NCBI RefSeq assembly: GCF_038433135.1
Contig: NZ_JBCDMV010000009.1
Location: forward strand, 1 to 64,000
Reading direction: 5' to 3'
DNA from: Luteococcus sp038433135
Lineage (GTDB): Bacteria > Actinomycetota > Actinomycetes > Propionibacteriales > Propionibacteriaceae
DNA: 64,000 nt
Part shown: positions 17,050-25,481 of the stretch, piece after piece
How the letters are laid out: the number at the start of each line of letters is the position of its first letter
How positions within the stretch are numbered: the stretch's first letter is position 1
Translations under genes and position numbers: made by a program
Notes under the pieces: model-generated
Told to the model about the DNA's origin: nothing
The model's input: the letters and a program-made list of their open reading frames with translations, nothing else
Databases searched by the model: none

Positions 17050-18348
17050 TCAGGCGAAGATGGACTTCTTCTGTTCCTCGACGGACTTCAGGATGGAATC
17101 GATCGCTCCGGGATCCTTGGTGAACTGCTGGAAGGCGGGGCCGATCACGGTGTTGGCGAAGTCGGGACGCGAATCGCGGTCCAGGAACTGGGAGATGTTC
17201 TCCGCTTCCTCGATCATCTTCACGGCCTTCTTCTGCAGCGGCGTGTAGCTGGCCTGGTCGGCCTTGGAATTGGCGGCGATCACCGACGGGTCGGACTTGA
17301 TGGTGATCCCGACGGCTTCCGGGGTGCTCAGGTAGAGCAGCAGTTCCTTCGCCGCGGCTTCGTTCTTGGGCTTGGCCGCCATCATGAAGCCGTCCACCGG
17401 GGCCTCGACCACCTTGGTGCCGACGGCCGCGTCGAATTCCGGGAAAGCGAAGAAGTCGATGTCCTCCTTGGCGTCCTTGGAGGCCTGGAACTGCTGGGAG
17501 ATGAACATGCCCATGGTGTACATGCCGGACTTCTTCTGGATCAGGCTCTGCGCTGCCTCCTGCCAGGTGCGGCCCAGCGAGTCACTCTGGTGGAAGGGCA
17601 GCAGTTCCTTCCACGCGGCGAAGACCTTCTTCACCTGCTCACTCTCCCAGGACTCCTCGCCGGCCATCAGCTTGACGTGGTGGTCGTAGCCGTTGATCCG
17701 CAGGTTCAGCATGTCGAAGGTGCCCATCGCCTCCCAACCGTCCTTGTTGGCGAAGGCGATCGGGTTCAGGCCGTCCTTCTTCATCTTCTCGCAGAGCGTC
17801 AGCCACTCGTCCTTGGTCTTGGGAACCTCGTAGCCGTGCTGCTTCCACACGCTCGGGCGGTAGAAGATGCCCCACGGGTAGTAGGTGGAGGGCACGAAGA
17901 TCTGCTTGCCGTCGGCGGTGGCCAGGTTCTTCATCGACTCCGGCATGCCGTCGATCTTCTCCCACACATCGGAGACGTCGCCGACCAACTGCTTGTCCGC
18001 GAAGTAGCGGGCGCGGTATCCGGCAAACCAGGTGAAGACATCATCCGGGCTGCCCTGCAGGTAGTTGTTGATGCCTTCCTTGAAGGTCTCGTGCTGGATG
18101 GTGTTGATCTTCACGTCGGCCTTCTTGAAGCCGGCCATCATCTCGGCAAAGGCCTTGCGGGGAATGTCATCCGACTGCGACGAGCCGACGGTGACGGTGC
18201 CACCGACCGAGGCGCCCGAACCGGGAGCTGTGCTGCTCTTCTTGTCACCTCCACAGGCGGTCAGCCCGCCGAGCGCGGCGGCGCCGACAAGGCCCTGCAG
18301 CATGGCCCGGCGGCCGAAGTGGGGCATGGGGATGGTCTGGTTGGTCAT
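17050..18348 (-). CDS. Tat-exported lipoprotein: extracellular sugar-binding protein
   Basis: This 432-residue family 1 solute-binding protein has a twin-arginine motif (GRR, residues 12-14), a hydrophobic stretch and a lipobox LTAC with Cys32, so it should be exported folded and anchored as a lipoprotein. lgt, which makes the lipid anchor, is also in this window. The mature part resembles CUT1 oligosaccharide-binding proteins (YYPWGIFYRPSVWKQHGYEV; tryptophan- and tyrosine-rich surfaces). It captures sugar for the two downstream permeases. AAGGAGGAG precedes the ATG, which overlaps the lacI-type stop by 4 nt. Confidence 0.92.
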   Translation of the reverse strand: MTNQTIPMPHFGRRAMLQGLVGAAALGGLTACGGDKKSSTAPGSGASVGGTVTVGSSQSDDIPRKAFAEMMAGFKKADVKINTIQHETFKEGINNYLQGSPDDVFTWFAGYRARYFADKQLVGDVSDVWEKIDGMPESMKNLATADGKQIFVPSTYYPWGIFYRPSVWKQHGYEVPKTKDEWLTLCEKMKKDGLNPIAFANKDGWEAMGTFDMLNLRINGYDHHVKLMAGEESWESEQVKKVFAAWKELLPFHQSDSLGRTWQEAAQSLIQKKSGMYTMGMFISQQFQASKDAKEDIDFFAFPEFDAAVGTKVVEAPVDGFMMAAKPKNEAAAKELLLYLSTPEAVGITIKSDPSVIAANSKADQASYTPLQKKAVKMIEEAENISQFLDRDSRPDFANTVIGPAFQQFTKDPGAIDSILKSVEEQKKSIFA

Positions 18349-19379
18349 CGTTCTCCTCCTTGAGAGCGGTTGGGTTGTGTGCTGGCCCGAAGGACCAGCT
18401 CGGTGGAGAAGACCCGATGTCCGGGGTCGTCTCCTTGCAGAGCCGTGGTGAGCATCTGCACCGTTGCCCGGCCCAGCTGGCGCAAGGGCTGGCGAACGGT
18501 GGTCAATGGGGGGTTGGACGTGCGGCTGATTTCGTGGTCGTCGAAGCCGACCAGCAGCAGGTCGCTGGGGACGCGCAGTCCCCGTCGCGTGGCCTCGTCC
18601 AGGGCACCGACGGCCATCCGGTCCGAGGCGCAGAAGACGGCATCCAGGTCTGGGTGGCGCTCCAGCAGGGCGGCCAAGGCGGTGCCGCCGGAGGCGCGCC
18701 CGTAGTCGCCGTGCTCCACCAGGTCCTCGGAGAAGCGCTGCCTGAGCGCCTCCCGGAAACCGATCTCGCGTTCCTGGCTGCCCAGCGCATCCAGCGGTCC
18801 GGCGATCATCCCGATGCGGGTCGCCCCCAGCTCCTGCAGGTGTTCGGTGGCCTGGCGTGCCCCGGTGCGATCGGTGATGGTGACCGACCAGAGCAGCTTG
18901 TTGTGGTGGTCGGCCGGCGGGATACCGCAGACCACCACCGGCACCTCGGCGTCGGCGATCACGTCCAGCATTGGGTCGCTGACGTGCGGGCTGAGATGCA
19001 CCACCCCGTCGACGTGCCGGGAGCCCAGGAAGGTGGCGGTGCGCCGACGCTCCTCGTCGTTGCCGGCCAGCAGGAGCACCAGGGCTGTCTCGGTGTCGGC
19101 CAGTCCGTCGGAGACCCCCTGCAGCAGCAGGCTGAAGGTGGGGTCGGCGAAGAGCTCGTGTTGCGGTTGGGTGAGCAGCACCGCGATCGCATTGTTGCGT
19201 CCGCTGGCCAGCGAGCGGGCGTGCGGATTGGCGCGATAGTTGGACTTCTTCACCGCCGCCTCGACGGCCTTGCGGGCCGCAGGGCTCACCCTGGGGCTCC
19301 CATTCAGGACGCGGCTGACCGTCCCGCGGGAGACTCCCGCGAGCTGGGCGACGTCCTGGATGGTGGCCTGCTTGGGCAT
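18345..19379 (-). CDS. LacI family transcriptional repressor of the lacZ operon
   Basis: This 344-residue regulator has an N-terminal LacI HTH (TIQDVAQLAGVSRGTVSRVL) and hinge, followed by a periplasmic-binding-protein-like ligand domain (residues about 60-340). The ATG at 19379 shares its A with the lacZ stop (TGATG), so repressor and enzyme are co-translated. Its likely target is the TGTGAACGCTCCCA site over the lacZ promoter, which would make the operon autoregulated. The inducer is presumably a galactoside or a breakdown product, an inference from neighbours only. Confidence 0.92.
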   Translation of the reverse strand: MPKQATIQDVAQLAGVSRGTVSRVLNGSPRVSPAARKAVEAAVKKSNYRANPHARSLASGRNNAIAVLLTQPQHELFADPTFSLLLQGVSDGLADTETALVLLLAGNDEERRRTATFLGSRHVDGVVHLSPHVSDPMLDVIADAEVPVVVCGIPPADHHNKLLWSVTITDRTGARQATEHLQELGATRIGMIAGPLDALGSQEREIGFREALRQRFSEDLVEHGDYGRASGGTALAALLERHPDLDAVFCASDRMAVGALDEATRRGLRVPSDLLLVGFDDHEISRTSNPPLTTVRQPLRQLGRATVQMLTTALQGDDPGHRVFSTELVLRASTQPNRSQGGER

Positions 19380-22300
19380 CACTGGCACCACAGGGTGAAG
19401 CCGAAGCGGGTGCTGGTGGGCCACAGTTGGTGCTGCGGGAGGACGTCGGGGCCGCAGGAGCGGGTGCCCAGGCCGTGCTGGGCGGCGTCCAGGTACAGGT
19501 GGGTGTGGGTTGGCGCCGGGAGCTCGTGCTGGTGCGCCGCGGCGGTCAGCTGGTGGGCATCGTGGCGTCCGACGCCGAAACCGATCCGCCGCTCCCCCAG
19601 CGCTCCGAGCTGCAGGGATTCGATCCGCAGCGTGGGCAGACCTTCTCCGCTCAGCCAGGCCCAGAAGAGATCGGGCCGGTGGCCGCTCTCCTGCGGGACG
19701 GCATAGGGCGTGGTCATCTCGTCGATCGGGCGTTCCCACCAACCGTGCCGGGCGGCGGTACGGGAATCCGGGTAGGCCTCCTGCGGCCCCATGCCGCACC
19801 AGTAGGCGTCGCGGTAGCCCAGCGGAAGCGCCAGGTGGACGCCGATCCGGGGCCAGGTGCAGATCGGTTCGCGCGGGCCGATCGGGTCGACGCTGACCTC
19901 GCAGCGCAGCGCACCGTCCAGCTGCGTCCCCTCAACCCGTGCCCCCTCAACCTGTGCCCCATCGACGAGTGCCCAGCGGAATTCCACCTCGGCGCCGTGG
20001 GTGCCCTGGGCGGGCAGCAACCGCTGTCGCACCACGTACTCGTCGCCCTCGATCCGGGCGTGCACCAGCCGGGCGTGCAGCCGGTCCAGGCCGGCGGCGC
20101 GCCAGCGGTCGGCCGACGAGGGGCCGTCGACGCCGTGGCCGTGGGTCAGTTCCGGGTCGGCCAGTTCGTAGGAGCCGAAGGTGGTCAGCGAGTCGTTCTC
20201 CGTCGGGGCCCGCCACAGCTCCAGGTGGCAGGCGTCGACGGCAACCTCCCCCAGGCTGGTCAGGGTGCCGGTGATGGCGTCGAAGCACGCCGGACCGATC
20301 CGAACCACATCGCCGTCCAGCGTCGGGGCGGCCGTGGGGCGCGGCAGGGGCTGCGGTGCGGCGGGCTGGTCCAGCCGGAAGCGGGCATGGCCCAGCTCGA
20401 AGTCGTGTTCACCCGCCAGCCAGCTCCGCTTGGCGCATTCGTGCTTGAACCACAGGGCGGTGACGGCGATGGTGGCCCACGAGCCGGGCTGGTAGCTTTC
20501 CCTGACGCAGTCGGGCAGGCTCACCACGACGCTCTGACCGGCGGGGATCACCGGCACGTCCAACCGCACGCTCTTGTCCCGTCGGATCTCGCCGCGCTCC
20601 ATCGCCTCCAGCGTCGGACCGGGGGTCTCCCCCACGGCCCAGGTGCACAGGAAGTCCACCTTGGCGGAATCCAGTCCGTGCCAGCGATTGGTGATCCGCA
20701 GCCGCCGGTCCTCGGTCAACTCGAAGGTGAAGGGCGCGTTGACCGCCGCCAGCTCGCCCAGTCCGGGGCTCGGCGTGCCGTCGGCCAGCACCAGGCCGTC
20801 GCAGACGAAGGAGCCGTCGTGGACCCGTTCACCGAAGTCGCCGCCGTAGCCGTGGAAGGGCGTGCCGTCGGCAGTGTGGGTGAGCAGGCCATGATCGCGC
20901 CACTCCCACACGAAGCCACCGTGCCAGCCGGGCAGGTTGAAGGCCTCGTCGTACTCGGCGAGTGCGCCGGGGCCATTGCCCATGGCGTGGGCGTACTCGC
21001 AGAGCATCATCGGCTTGGCGGCCAGCCGGACGGATTGCGCGCTGCGCTGGGTGAGGGCCACTCCCAAGCCCTCGCTCATCTCGCGCATCTCCACCAGTGA
21101 GGTGTACATCCGACTGACCACGTCTGAATACGCCGCCTCGTAGTCGCCCTCGTAGTGCACGGGACGGCCGGGGTCGCGGCGCTTGATCTGGTTGGCCATC
21201 GCGGCCAGGTTGGCGCCGGTGCCGGACTCATTGCCCAGGCTCCAGCAGATGATCGACGGGTGGTTCTTGTCCCGCTCCACCATCCGGTCGGCGCGGTCCA
21301 GGTAGTTCTGCTGCCAGGCCGGGTCCTCGGACGGGTTGCCCACCCAGCCGTTCAGCTCGAAACCGTGGGTCTCCAGGTCGCACTCGTCAATCACCCAGAA
21401 GCCCAGCTCGTCGCACATCTCCAGCAGTTCGGGGTGTGGCGGGTAGTGGCTGGTGCGAACCGCGTTGAGGTGGTGGCGCTTCATCAGCTCCAGCCCGGCG
21501 CGGGCGTCCGCGGCGTCGAAGACGCGTCCCTTGCTGGGGTGGAACTCGTGCCGGTTCACCCCGCGGAAGCGCACCGGTGCGCCGTTGACCAGCCAGTCAC
21601 GGCCAATGATCTGCACCGTGCGGAAACCCAGGCGCAGGTCGATCTGTTCGGCCTGGTTGCTGACCGTGGCCGGGTAGAGCCGGGGCGTCTCGGGGCACCA
21701 CGCCTCGACGCTGTTGATCCGGATGGGCGCGATCTCGGCTTCGCTCTGCCAGGTGACCTCGACGCCGAGCTGCGGAACGCGCAGGGTGATCGGGTAGGCG
21801 GCCTCGGTGGCCCGCACCTCGGGGGTAATGGTTCCGGTGCCGTCGGTGTGGTCGTAGTCGGCCCGGAGCCACGCGTCGTCGATGCCGGCGACGGGCCGGC
21901 CCACCAGGCTGACGCTGCGGAAGATGCCCGGCAGCCACCACTGGTCCTGATCCTCGACGTAGGTGTTGGCGCTCCACTGGTACACGCGGATGTGCAGCAG
22001 GTTGGCGCCGGGGTGCAGGTGTTCGGTGATGTCCAGTTCCAGCGGAAGGCGGGAGCCGGAGAAGGTGCCCACCCGGGTGCCGTTGATGCTGATGAGGCCC
22101 AGGCTCTCGACGCCGTCCAGGCGCAGCAGCACCTTCTCGAAGCCCTGCCAGTCGGCCCAGGCCTCGGGCGCCTGCAGGTCAGTGCCGTTGGTGTCGGCGT
22201 CTGCCCCGGGCAGGGTGATCCACAGCCGGTGGTCGCCGGTGGGGTTCTCATCCGGGACGTGCGGCGGATCCAGCGGGATCGGGAACTGCACGTTGGTGTA

Positions 22301-22573
22301 GGCGGGCTTGCCCCAGGCGCCGTCGTTCTGCAGCACCCAGTGCCCGGGGATCTCGATCCGCTCCCAGGCGGCGTCGTCGAGTTCGGGGCTGGCGGCCTCG
22401 ACAGGGGCCCAGGCCGGGCTCGCACTCAGCCGGAAGCGCCACTGGCCGTCGAGACTCCATCGCAAGGGCTCGTTGCGACGCCAGGAGCGGGCAGGCAGAC
22501 GCACGGGCGCAGCAGTGCTGATCAGCTCCGTGCCGCGCAGACCACCGGTGTGATCGGTCCCACCCTCAAACAC
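19379..22573 (-). CDS. lacZ: Beta-galactosidase, GH2 family (LacZ type)
   Basis: This 1064-residue glycosidase has the full LacZ length and five-domain layout. The acid/base glutamate is in WSLGNESGTG near residue 445, and the nucleophile is in MLCEYAHAMGNG near residue 525. The N-terminal sugar-binding domain (IPGHWVLQNDG) and C-terminal Bgal small chain are present. It hydrolyses lactose and related beta-galactosides, probably in the cytoplasm, since no signal peptide is seen. The GTG at 22573 has a GAGGGAG ribosome binding site about 6 nt upstream. Near its C-terminal third a 15-bp tandem repeat encodes a small acidic repeat. It is the first gene of a five-gene sugar operon. Confidence 0.96.
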   Translation of the reverse strand: MFEGGTDHTGGLRGTELISTAAPVRLPARSWRRNEPLRWSLDGQWRFRLSASPAWAPVEAASPELDDAAWERIEIPGHWVLQNDGAWGKPAYTNVQFPIPLDPPHVPDENPTGDHRLWITLPGADADTNGTDLQAPEAWADWQGFEKVLLRLDGVESLGLISINGTRVGTFSGSRLPLELDITEHLHPGANLLHIRVYQWSANTYVEDQDQWWLPGIFRSVSLVGRPVAGIDDAWLRADYDHTDGTGTITPEVRATEAAYPITLRVPQLGVEVTWQSEAEIAPIRINSVEAWCPETPRLYPATVSNQAEQIDLRLGFRTVQIIGRDWLVNGAPVRFRGVNRHEFHPSKGRVFDAADARAGLELMKRHHLNAVRTSHYPPHPELLEMCDELGFWVIDECDLETHGFELNGWVGNPSEDPAWQQNYLDRADRMVERDKNHPSIICWSLGNESGTGANLAAMANQIKRRDPGRPVHYEGDYEAAYSDVVSRMYTSLVEMREMSEGLGVALTQRSAQSVRLAAKPMMLCEYAHAMGNGPGALAEYDEAFNLPGWHGGFVWEWRDHGLLTHTADGTPFHGYGGDFGERVHDGSFVCDGLVLADGTPSPGLGELAAVNAPFTFELTEDRRLRITNRWHGLDSAKVDFLCTWAVGETPGPTLEAMERGEIRRDKSVRLDVPVIPAGQSVVVSLPDCVRESYQPGSWATIAVTALWFKHECAKRSWLAGEHDFELGHARFRLDQPAAPQPLPRPTAAPTLDGDVVRIGPACFDAITGTLTSLGEVAVDACHLELWRAPTENDSLTTFGSYELADPELTHGHGVDGPSSADRWRAAGLDRLHARLVHARIEGDEYVVRQRLLPAQGTHGAEVEFRWALVDGAQVEGARVEGTQLDGALRCEVSVDPIGPREPICTWPRIGVHLALPLGYRDAYWCGMGPQEAYPDSRTAARHGWWERPIDEMTTPYAVPQESGHRPDLFWAWLSGEGLPTLRIESLQLGALGERRIGFGVGRHDAHQLTAAAHQHELPAPTHTHLYLDAAQHGLGTRSCGPDVLPQHQLWPTSTRFGFTLWCQ
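19907..19966 (-). repeat. Four 15-bp tandem repeats inside lacZ
   Basis: Units at 19952-19966, 19937-19951, 19922-19936 and 19907-19921 encode VDGAQ, VEGAR, VEGTQ and LDGAL. Each unit is 15 bp, so gain or loss keeps the reading frame. The repeats lie in the C-terminal beta-sandwich region, in a likely surface loop, and may vary in number between strains. Confidence 0.85.
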
Positions 22574-22615
22574 AGGAAACTCCCTCGTAGCCCGTTCGAC
22601 ATGCGCTCACGTCTG

Positions 22616-22629
22616 TGTGAACGCTCCCA
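22616..22629. promoter_or_regulatory. LacI-family operator at the lacZ promoter
   Basis: TGTGAACGCTCCCA agrees at 12 of 14 positions with TGGGAGCGCTCCCA, the palindrome bound by CebR-type LacI regulators of actinobacteria. It lies directly downstream of the lacZ -10 and covers the expected transcription start, so a bound repressor would block initiation. Confidence 0.7.
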
Positions 22630-22658
22630 CACTAGCGGCCCTCAAGGTTCATTTGCAA
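22629..22658 (-). promoter_or_regulatory. lacZ operon promoter
   Basis: On the minus strand TTGCAA (22653-22658) is followed by an 18-nt spacer and TAGTGT (22629-22634). Both hexamers fit an SigA-type promoter. The leader is then about 50 nt with a good Shine-Dalgarno before the GTG. Confidence 0.65.
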
Positions 22659-22733
22659 TGGCTCAGCACATATTCGCTCGGTCGGACTGAGCGATTGACC
22701 AGACAGGCCAGGAGGCTGCATCGGTGCGAGTTC

Positions 22734-22739
22734 TAGGCT
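22734..22739 (+). promoter_or_regulatory. -10 element before the SGNH hydrolase pseudogene
   Basis: TAGGCT lies 6 nt before the ATG at 22746, the same spacing as at glgP and glgE. Transcription would be leaderless and divergent from lacZ. Confidence 0.45.
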
Positions 22740-22745
22740 ACGAGC

Positions 22746-23470
22746 ATGGCGCGCAAGCAGATCCTGTGTGTCGGGGACAGCCTGACCAGAGGCGGAGTGG
22801 GATGGTCCTACATACCGTTCTCACACCATCGGCGGACCATGGTCAACGAAGGGCGCGACGGCGACACGCTCTGGGGACTCGGGCATCGGCTTTCCAAGCT
22901 GCTCCAGCGGCCCGGCCGACCACCTGCGTGGTGGGAATCGGGACCAACGACCTTCTACTGCCATTCCTGTCGACGCGGCCCGGCTGGCGACAGATCATGG
23001 CGATTCGCTCCCGGCTCATGCACAGCTGCACCTCTGACGACGACTTCGTTCGGGACTATCGCGCCCTCATCTCCCGCATCCAAGCCGCCGGGCTGACCAC
23101 AGTCATCGTGGGCCTACCACTCATCGAACTTCGCGACTACCCGGACGACGTGTGCGCCCGCCGCAACCTCATGCTCCGAGACATCGCCGCGCAGACCGAT
23201 TGCACCTTCGTGGACGCGGCAGCGGCCATGGCTGCCGCTGGACCCGCATTGCCGGCCGCTCGGCGCTACGCGTGGTCGAGGTTCCCACCCATCCGGGTGA
23301 TGGATGCAGTCATCATGCAGATCGCTCCCCCGACCAAGGACTGGTTCACCGTCCTGCGCAGGCTCCAACTGACAGTCGACGGCGTGCACTGGAACAGCCG
23401 CGCCGCCAAGGCCGTCGCTCATGCCATCGATGACGCATTGGATGACGCCGAGGTGCCCGTCCCCGAATAG
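22746..23470 (+). pseudogene. SGNH/GDSL hydrolase interrupted by one frameshift
   Basis: The first frame starts at the ATG and gives ARKQILCVGDSLTRGGVG, with the block I GDSL serine. It holds family-like sequence to about residue 60. Sense then moves to another frame near 22905-22925, where VVGIGTNDLLL (block III) and, near the end, DGVHWN (block V His) are found. A net loss of one base, or a gain of two, explains the change. Read across the shift, the protein would be about 240 residues with all SGNH catalytic blocks, so it was recently intact or the base call is wrong. The substrate is unknown. Base use is less GC-rich at third positions than in nearby core genes. Confidence 0.75.
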
Positions 23471-23592
23471 CCCAGGAAGGGTGAGGGCGGCGGGCAGAAC
23501 TGCCGCTGACCGAACACCATTTTCCGCAACTAGCAGTGGTGCAGTTGTCATCTCGCGAGTCTCGTTGCCCGATAGAAAGCACACCCCAATGG

Positions 23593-24153
23593 TCAGCCAA
23601 AGTCTATCGACTCGACGGCGGCTAACTGGCCACGAAGGTATCGGAGTTCGGGTCCGTCCGGGCAGAGGGCAATGGCTGTCTTGTATGCGTCGCGGGCTGC
23701 ACTGATCTGTCCTTCACGCCGCAACAGCTCTGCACGAACGACATGTACACGATGGTGGCCGGGGAGTTGATCAGCCGCAGCTTGTAGGACACGAAGGCCT
23801 TCCAAGGGGCCCGACAATTCGGCGACAGCCACCGCGCGGTTGAGTCGGACGACTGGTGAGCCTGTGAGGAGTTCAAGTCGTCGGTAGACACGAACAACGG
23901 CCGCCCAGTCCGTGTCTGCCGCAGTAGCGGCGGTGGCGTGGAAGGCAGCGATCAGTGCTTGCAAGCGCAGCTCTTCCGCAAAGCCGACCGTGGGTGCGAT
24001 CGCGCGAAGCACCGCCAGCCCACTGTCGATCTCGTCCTTGTGCCATCGGCTGCGATCCTGATCGGCAAGCCGCACCAGGCCACCATCAGCATCGGCGCGC
24101 GCATCACGTCGGTCATGCTGCAACGTCACCAAAGCGCAGAGCGCGTCCAGAAC
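23593..24153 (-). pseudogene. C-terminal remnant of an ECF42-type sigma factor (DUF6596 region)
   Basis: About 187 residues match the C-terminal extension of ECF42/SigJ-like sigma factors: VLDALCALVTLQHDRRDAR, LADQDRSRWHKDEI, LQALIAAFHATA, DTDWAAVVRVYRRLE and SPVVRLNRAVAVAE, then a tetratricopeptide-like tail. The sigma-2 and sigma-4 regions that bind promoter DNA are absent. Upstream of about 24153 the frame runs on, antisense to the AraC gene, without family resemblance. The gene is therefore a truncated, inactive remnant, probably cut when this accessory patch was rearranged. Confidence 0.75.
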
Positions 24154-24291
24154 AGGCGTCCCTGGAACCAGTTCGGAGGACCGTACGGCCGGTAGGTCTG
24201 GGCTCGGCGGGAAGTCCGCTGGGCAAGGTGTCCGGTTTGGTCGAGACGAGCCGGGCCGGGGGGAGTCAGAGTTGGTGTCGAGGAGGACATC

Positions 24292-25197
24292 ATGCCGAGT
24301 TGGGGCCAGGTCAATGCGGTACAGCGGATGCAGGACCATCTGCAGGCACATGTGGATGATCCTGAGCAGGACGTCGCTGCCATGTGTGCTGCGCTGGGCT
24401 ACTCGGAGCGCCACGCCCGTCGGCTGTTCAGCTCACTGGTGGGCATCACACCCGCCGAGTACCTGCGCCGCCTCCGGCTGACAGCCGCTGCCCAAGCTCT
24501 CGCGGGCGGGAACCAGACCGTTCTGGAGGCCGCCATCGCAGCAGGTTTCGAGAGCCATGACGGCTTCACCAGAGCGTTCGCGCGAGAGTTCCACCTCACC
24601 CCGTCCGACTACCGGCGGATCCGGCCCCCAGTCACCTGGTTCATCGCGAACCCGGTGCGCCACTACTACAGCTACCTCGACCCGTACCAGGAGAACACCA
24701 TGACCACAATCACCTGCACCGTCACGATCGTCGACCACCCCGCCGCCCGGCTGCTCGTCCAGCGCTCCACACAAGCCAGCGAGTACTGGAGCTACTGCGA
24801 AGAGATGGGATGCGACTGGGAAGGACTGCTGGCGAGCATTCCCGAGCGGCTGTGCGACTCTGCTCTGGTCACGCTTCCACCGTCCATGGTCCTGCCCGAA
24901 ACATCACCCATCGCGGCGGGTGTGGAGCTGCCAGCAACTTGGTCGGGTCCGGTGCCCGAGGGCTACGAATTGGTGGAGTTGCCCGCCCAGACCAGCGCGC
25001 ACTTCGTCACCCAGCCCTTCGAGAACGAGGACGACTACGCCCGCGTTATCGGATTGCTGGACGAGGCCGTCGCCCAGTACGATCCGGCCCCGTTCGGCTA
25101 CCGGATAGACCCGACCGCAGGTGTTGCCTACAACTTCGGTGCGCAGGCCGCCCGCGGCGGACGCCAGAACCATCCCCTGACGGCGGTCCCCCGATGA
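24292..25197 (+). CDS. AraC-family regulator with C-terminal GyrI-like effector domain
   Basis: This 301-residue protein has a Rob/MarA-like double HTH (residues 1-105: GYSERHARRLFSSLVGITPAEYLRRLR and a second HTH with AGFESHDGFTRAFAREFHLTPS, each given here as a landmark region) and a GyrI/SBM ligand domain (about 137-300). Such regulators sense hydrophobic cations or drugs and activate efflux or stress genes. GAGGAGG precedes the ATG at 24292. An internal ATG at 24700 (residue 137) has its own AGGAG 6 nt upstream, exactly where the GyrI domain begins, so a free effector domain may also be made. The stop overlaps the next gene by 4 nt. Confidence 0.88.
   Translation: MPSWGQVNAVQRMQDHLQAHVDDPEQDVAAMCAALGYSERHARRLFSSLVGITPAEYLRRLRLTAAAQALAGGNQTVLEAAIAAGFESHDGFTRAFAREFHLTPSDYRRIRPPVTWFIANPVRHYYSYLDPYQENTMTTITCTVTIVDHPAARLLVQRSTQASEYWSYCEEMGCDWEGLLASIPERLCDSALVTLPPSMVLPETSPIAAGVELPATWSGPVPEGYELVELPAQTSAHFVTQPFENEDDYARVIGLLDEAVAQYDPAPFGYRIDPTAGVAYNFGAQAARGGRQNHPLTAVPR
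24689..24702 (+). promoter_or_regulatory. Internal ribosome binding site and start for a stand-alone GyrI-like domain
   Basis: AGGAG at 24689-24693 is followed by a 6-nt spacer and an in-frame ATG at 24700-24702. Initiation here would give a 165-residue GyrI-like protein starting MTTITCTVTIVDHPAARLL, which is how free-standing GyrI-like proteins begin. The site may be functional or a scar of a recent gene fusion. Confidence 0.5.
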
Positions 25198-25481
25198 GCC
25201 TGCCCCCGCTCGACCTCGTCGCCGCCGCCCGGACAGGAAGCAAGAACCTGCGCGATACACTCGGCACACCACCCTCACAATCCGCTGTCCTGGACGAACT
25301 CCATGCCCTCGGACAGCGCAGGCGTGACTTGCTCGGGGAGCTACGTGACGTCGTGCACCGAGCCGAGGCCCAAGGCTTGTCAAGGGCGACCATCGCGAGA
25401 ACGATCGGCCTGACGAGCCGCGCCCTGCGACGAGACCTCTCGGCCACCGCTGGGTGCTTGTCCGCGCACTCATGCAGATGA
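25194..25481 (+). CDS. Small HTH-like protein coupled to the AraC-GyrI regulator
   Basis: This 95-residue basic protein starts at an ATG that overlaps the AraC-GyrI stop (ATGA). The central part is an amphipathic helix (LDELHALGQRRRDLLGELRD). The C-terminal half looks like a helix-turn-helix (GLSRATIARTIGLTSRALRR), of the kind found after the AraC-GyrI gene in some actinobacteria. No Shine-Dalgarno is seen, so translation relies on coupling. I do not recognise a named family; a DNA-binding or partner role for the upstream regulator is an inference. Confidence 0.6.
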   Translation: MSLPPLDLVAAARTGSKNLRDTLGTPPSQSAVLDELHALGQRRRDLLGELRDVVHRAEAQGLSRATIARTIGLTSRALRRDLSATAGCLSAHSCR

